6,315 nt of DNA, taken from positions 1 to 6,315 of the forward strand of contig CALKWU010000099.1 of the NCBI GenBank assembly GCA_938004015.1. The letters are read 5' to 3'. The stretch comes from an uncultured Oceanobacillus sp. Its GTDB lineage: Bacteria > Bacillota > Bacilli > Bacillales > Amphibacillaceae. Under the pieces are notes generated by a model. That model did no database searches and was not told the DNA's origin. It saw only the letters and a list, made by a program, of their open reading frames with translations. Shown one piece after another: positions 6,227 through 6,315 of this stretch. The stretch's first letter is position 1, and every line of letters begins with the position of its first letter. The translations under genes were made by a program, and so were the position numbers.

Positions 6227-6315
6227 ATTGGACAGCCAGAATCGAGAAAATTATGCAGCATTACCGTACATTTGTTCGTATTGAACAGGTGTAAGATACC
6301 CGATAGCGGAATGTA
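6210..6315 (-). mobile_element. End of an IS3-family insertion sequence inserted in ardA
   Basis: The terminal sequence begins TGGACCTCTGTCAATAGATT at about 6210, where ArdA homology stops. The transposase ends at 6251 pointing toward this end, so this is the right (3') end of the element. The other end and the target duplication lie outside the window. The exact boundary is uncertain by a base or two. Confidence 0.8.
6251..6315 (-). CDS. IS3-family transposase (DDE, OrfB), C-terminal tail
   Basis: The minus strand reads HSAIGYLTPVQYEQMYGNAA and then TAA (6253-6251). HSA(I/L)GYxTPxxYE is the conserved C-terminal motif of IS3-family OrfB transposases, just after the catalytic rve domain. Only 20 complete codons are in view; the rest lies beyond the right edge. 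The enzyme carries out copy-out-paste-in transposition in this family. About 40 bases separate the stop from the element end, as expected for these compact elements. The subgroup (IS150-like or other) cannot be fixed from this piece. Confidence 0.85.
   Translation of the reverse strand, partial: HSAIGYLTPVQYEQMYGNAA

Noticed and set aside
1..6315. CRISPR array, tRNA or rRNA
   Set aside because: No regularly spaced repeats, tRNA cloverleaf or rRNA-like sequence was seen.

Overview
The window looks like accessory DNA from a Gram-positive, probably spore-forming Bacillota (Bacillales-like). The reasons are strong GGAGG-type ribosome sites, Firmicute-style protein sequences, an IS3-family end and an ArdA antirestriction gene of the kind carried on Gram-positive conjugative elements. 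The species cannot be fixed from the sequence alone.

Left and centre (1-5134, all minus strand): a tightly packed three-gene operon read right to left. It holds a 1082-aa SNF2-type helicase with a phospholipase-D-like N-terminal region, a 218-aa DUF4391 protein, and the first 403 residues of a type III (Mod-like, beta-class) adenine-specific DNA methyltransferase that runs off the left edge. The helicase/DUF4391 junction is a TAATG overlap, and 19 bases separate DUF4391 from the methyltransferase. The set resembles a restriction-modification or phage-defence cassette. A nuclease/translocase subunit (type III Res-like) would be expected further left but is not in view. The methyltransferase appears mosaic: base composition drops sharply at about 890, and the last ~20 visible residues look like the start of a SpoVAD-type sporulation protein rather than a methyltransferase.

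Middle gap (5135-5728): no intact gene. It contains a lysine/arginine-rich 29-codon frame whose stop overlaps the helicase start, a possible decayed coding relic, and two plus-strand hairpins. The second hairpin is followed by a U-run and is a good rho-independent terminator, although no plus-strand gene precedes it. A small RNA or leader is possible.

Right (5729-6315): remnants of a mobile element on the plus strand. A small Cys-containing gene appears to carry a one-base deletion. It is followed by the first 50 or so codons of ardA, which is cut off by the end of an IS3-family insertion sequence. The IS transposase C-terminus is read on the minus strand at the right edge. Overall, an apparently intact defence-type operon (except for its left end) lies next to a decayed element whose antirestriction gene has been broken.
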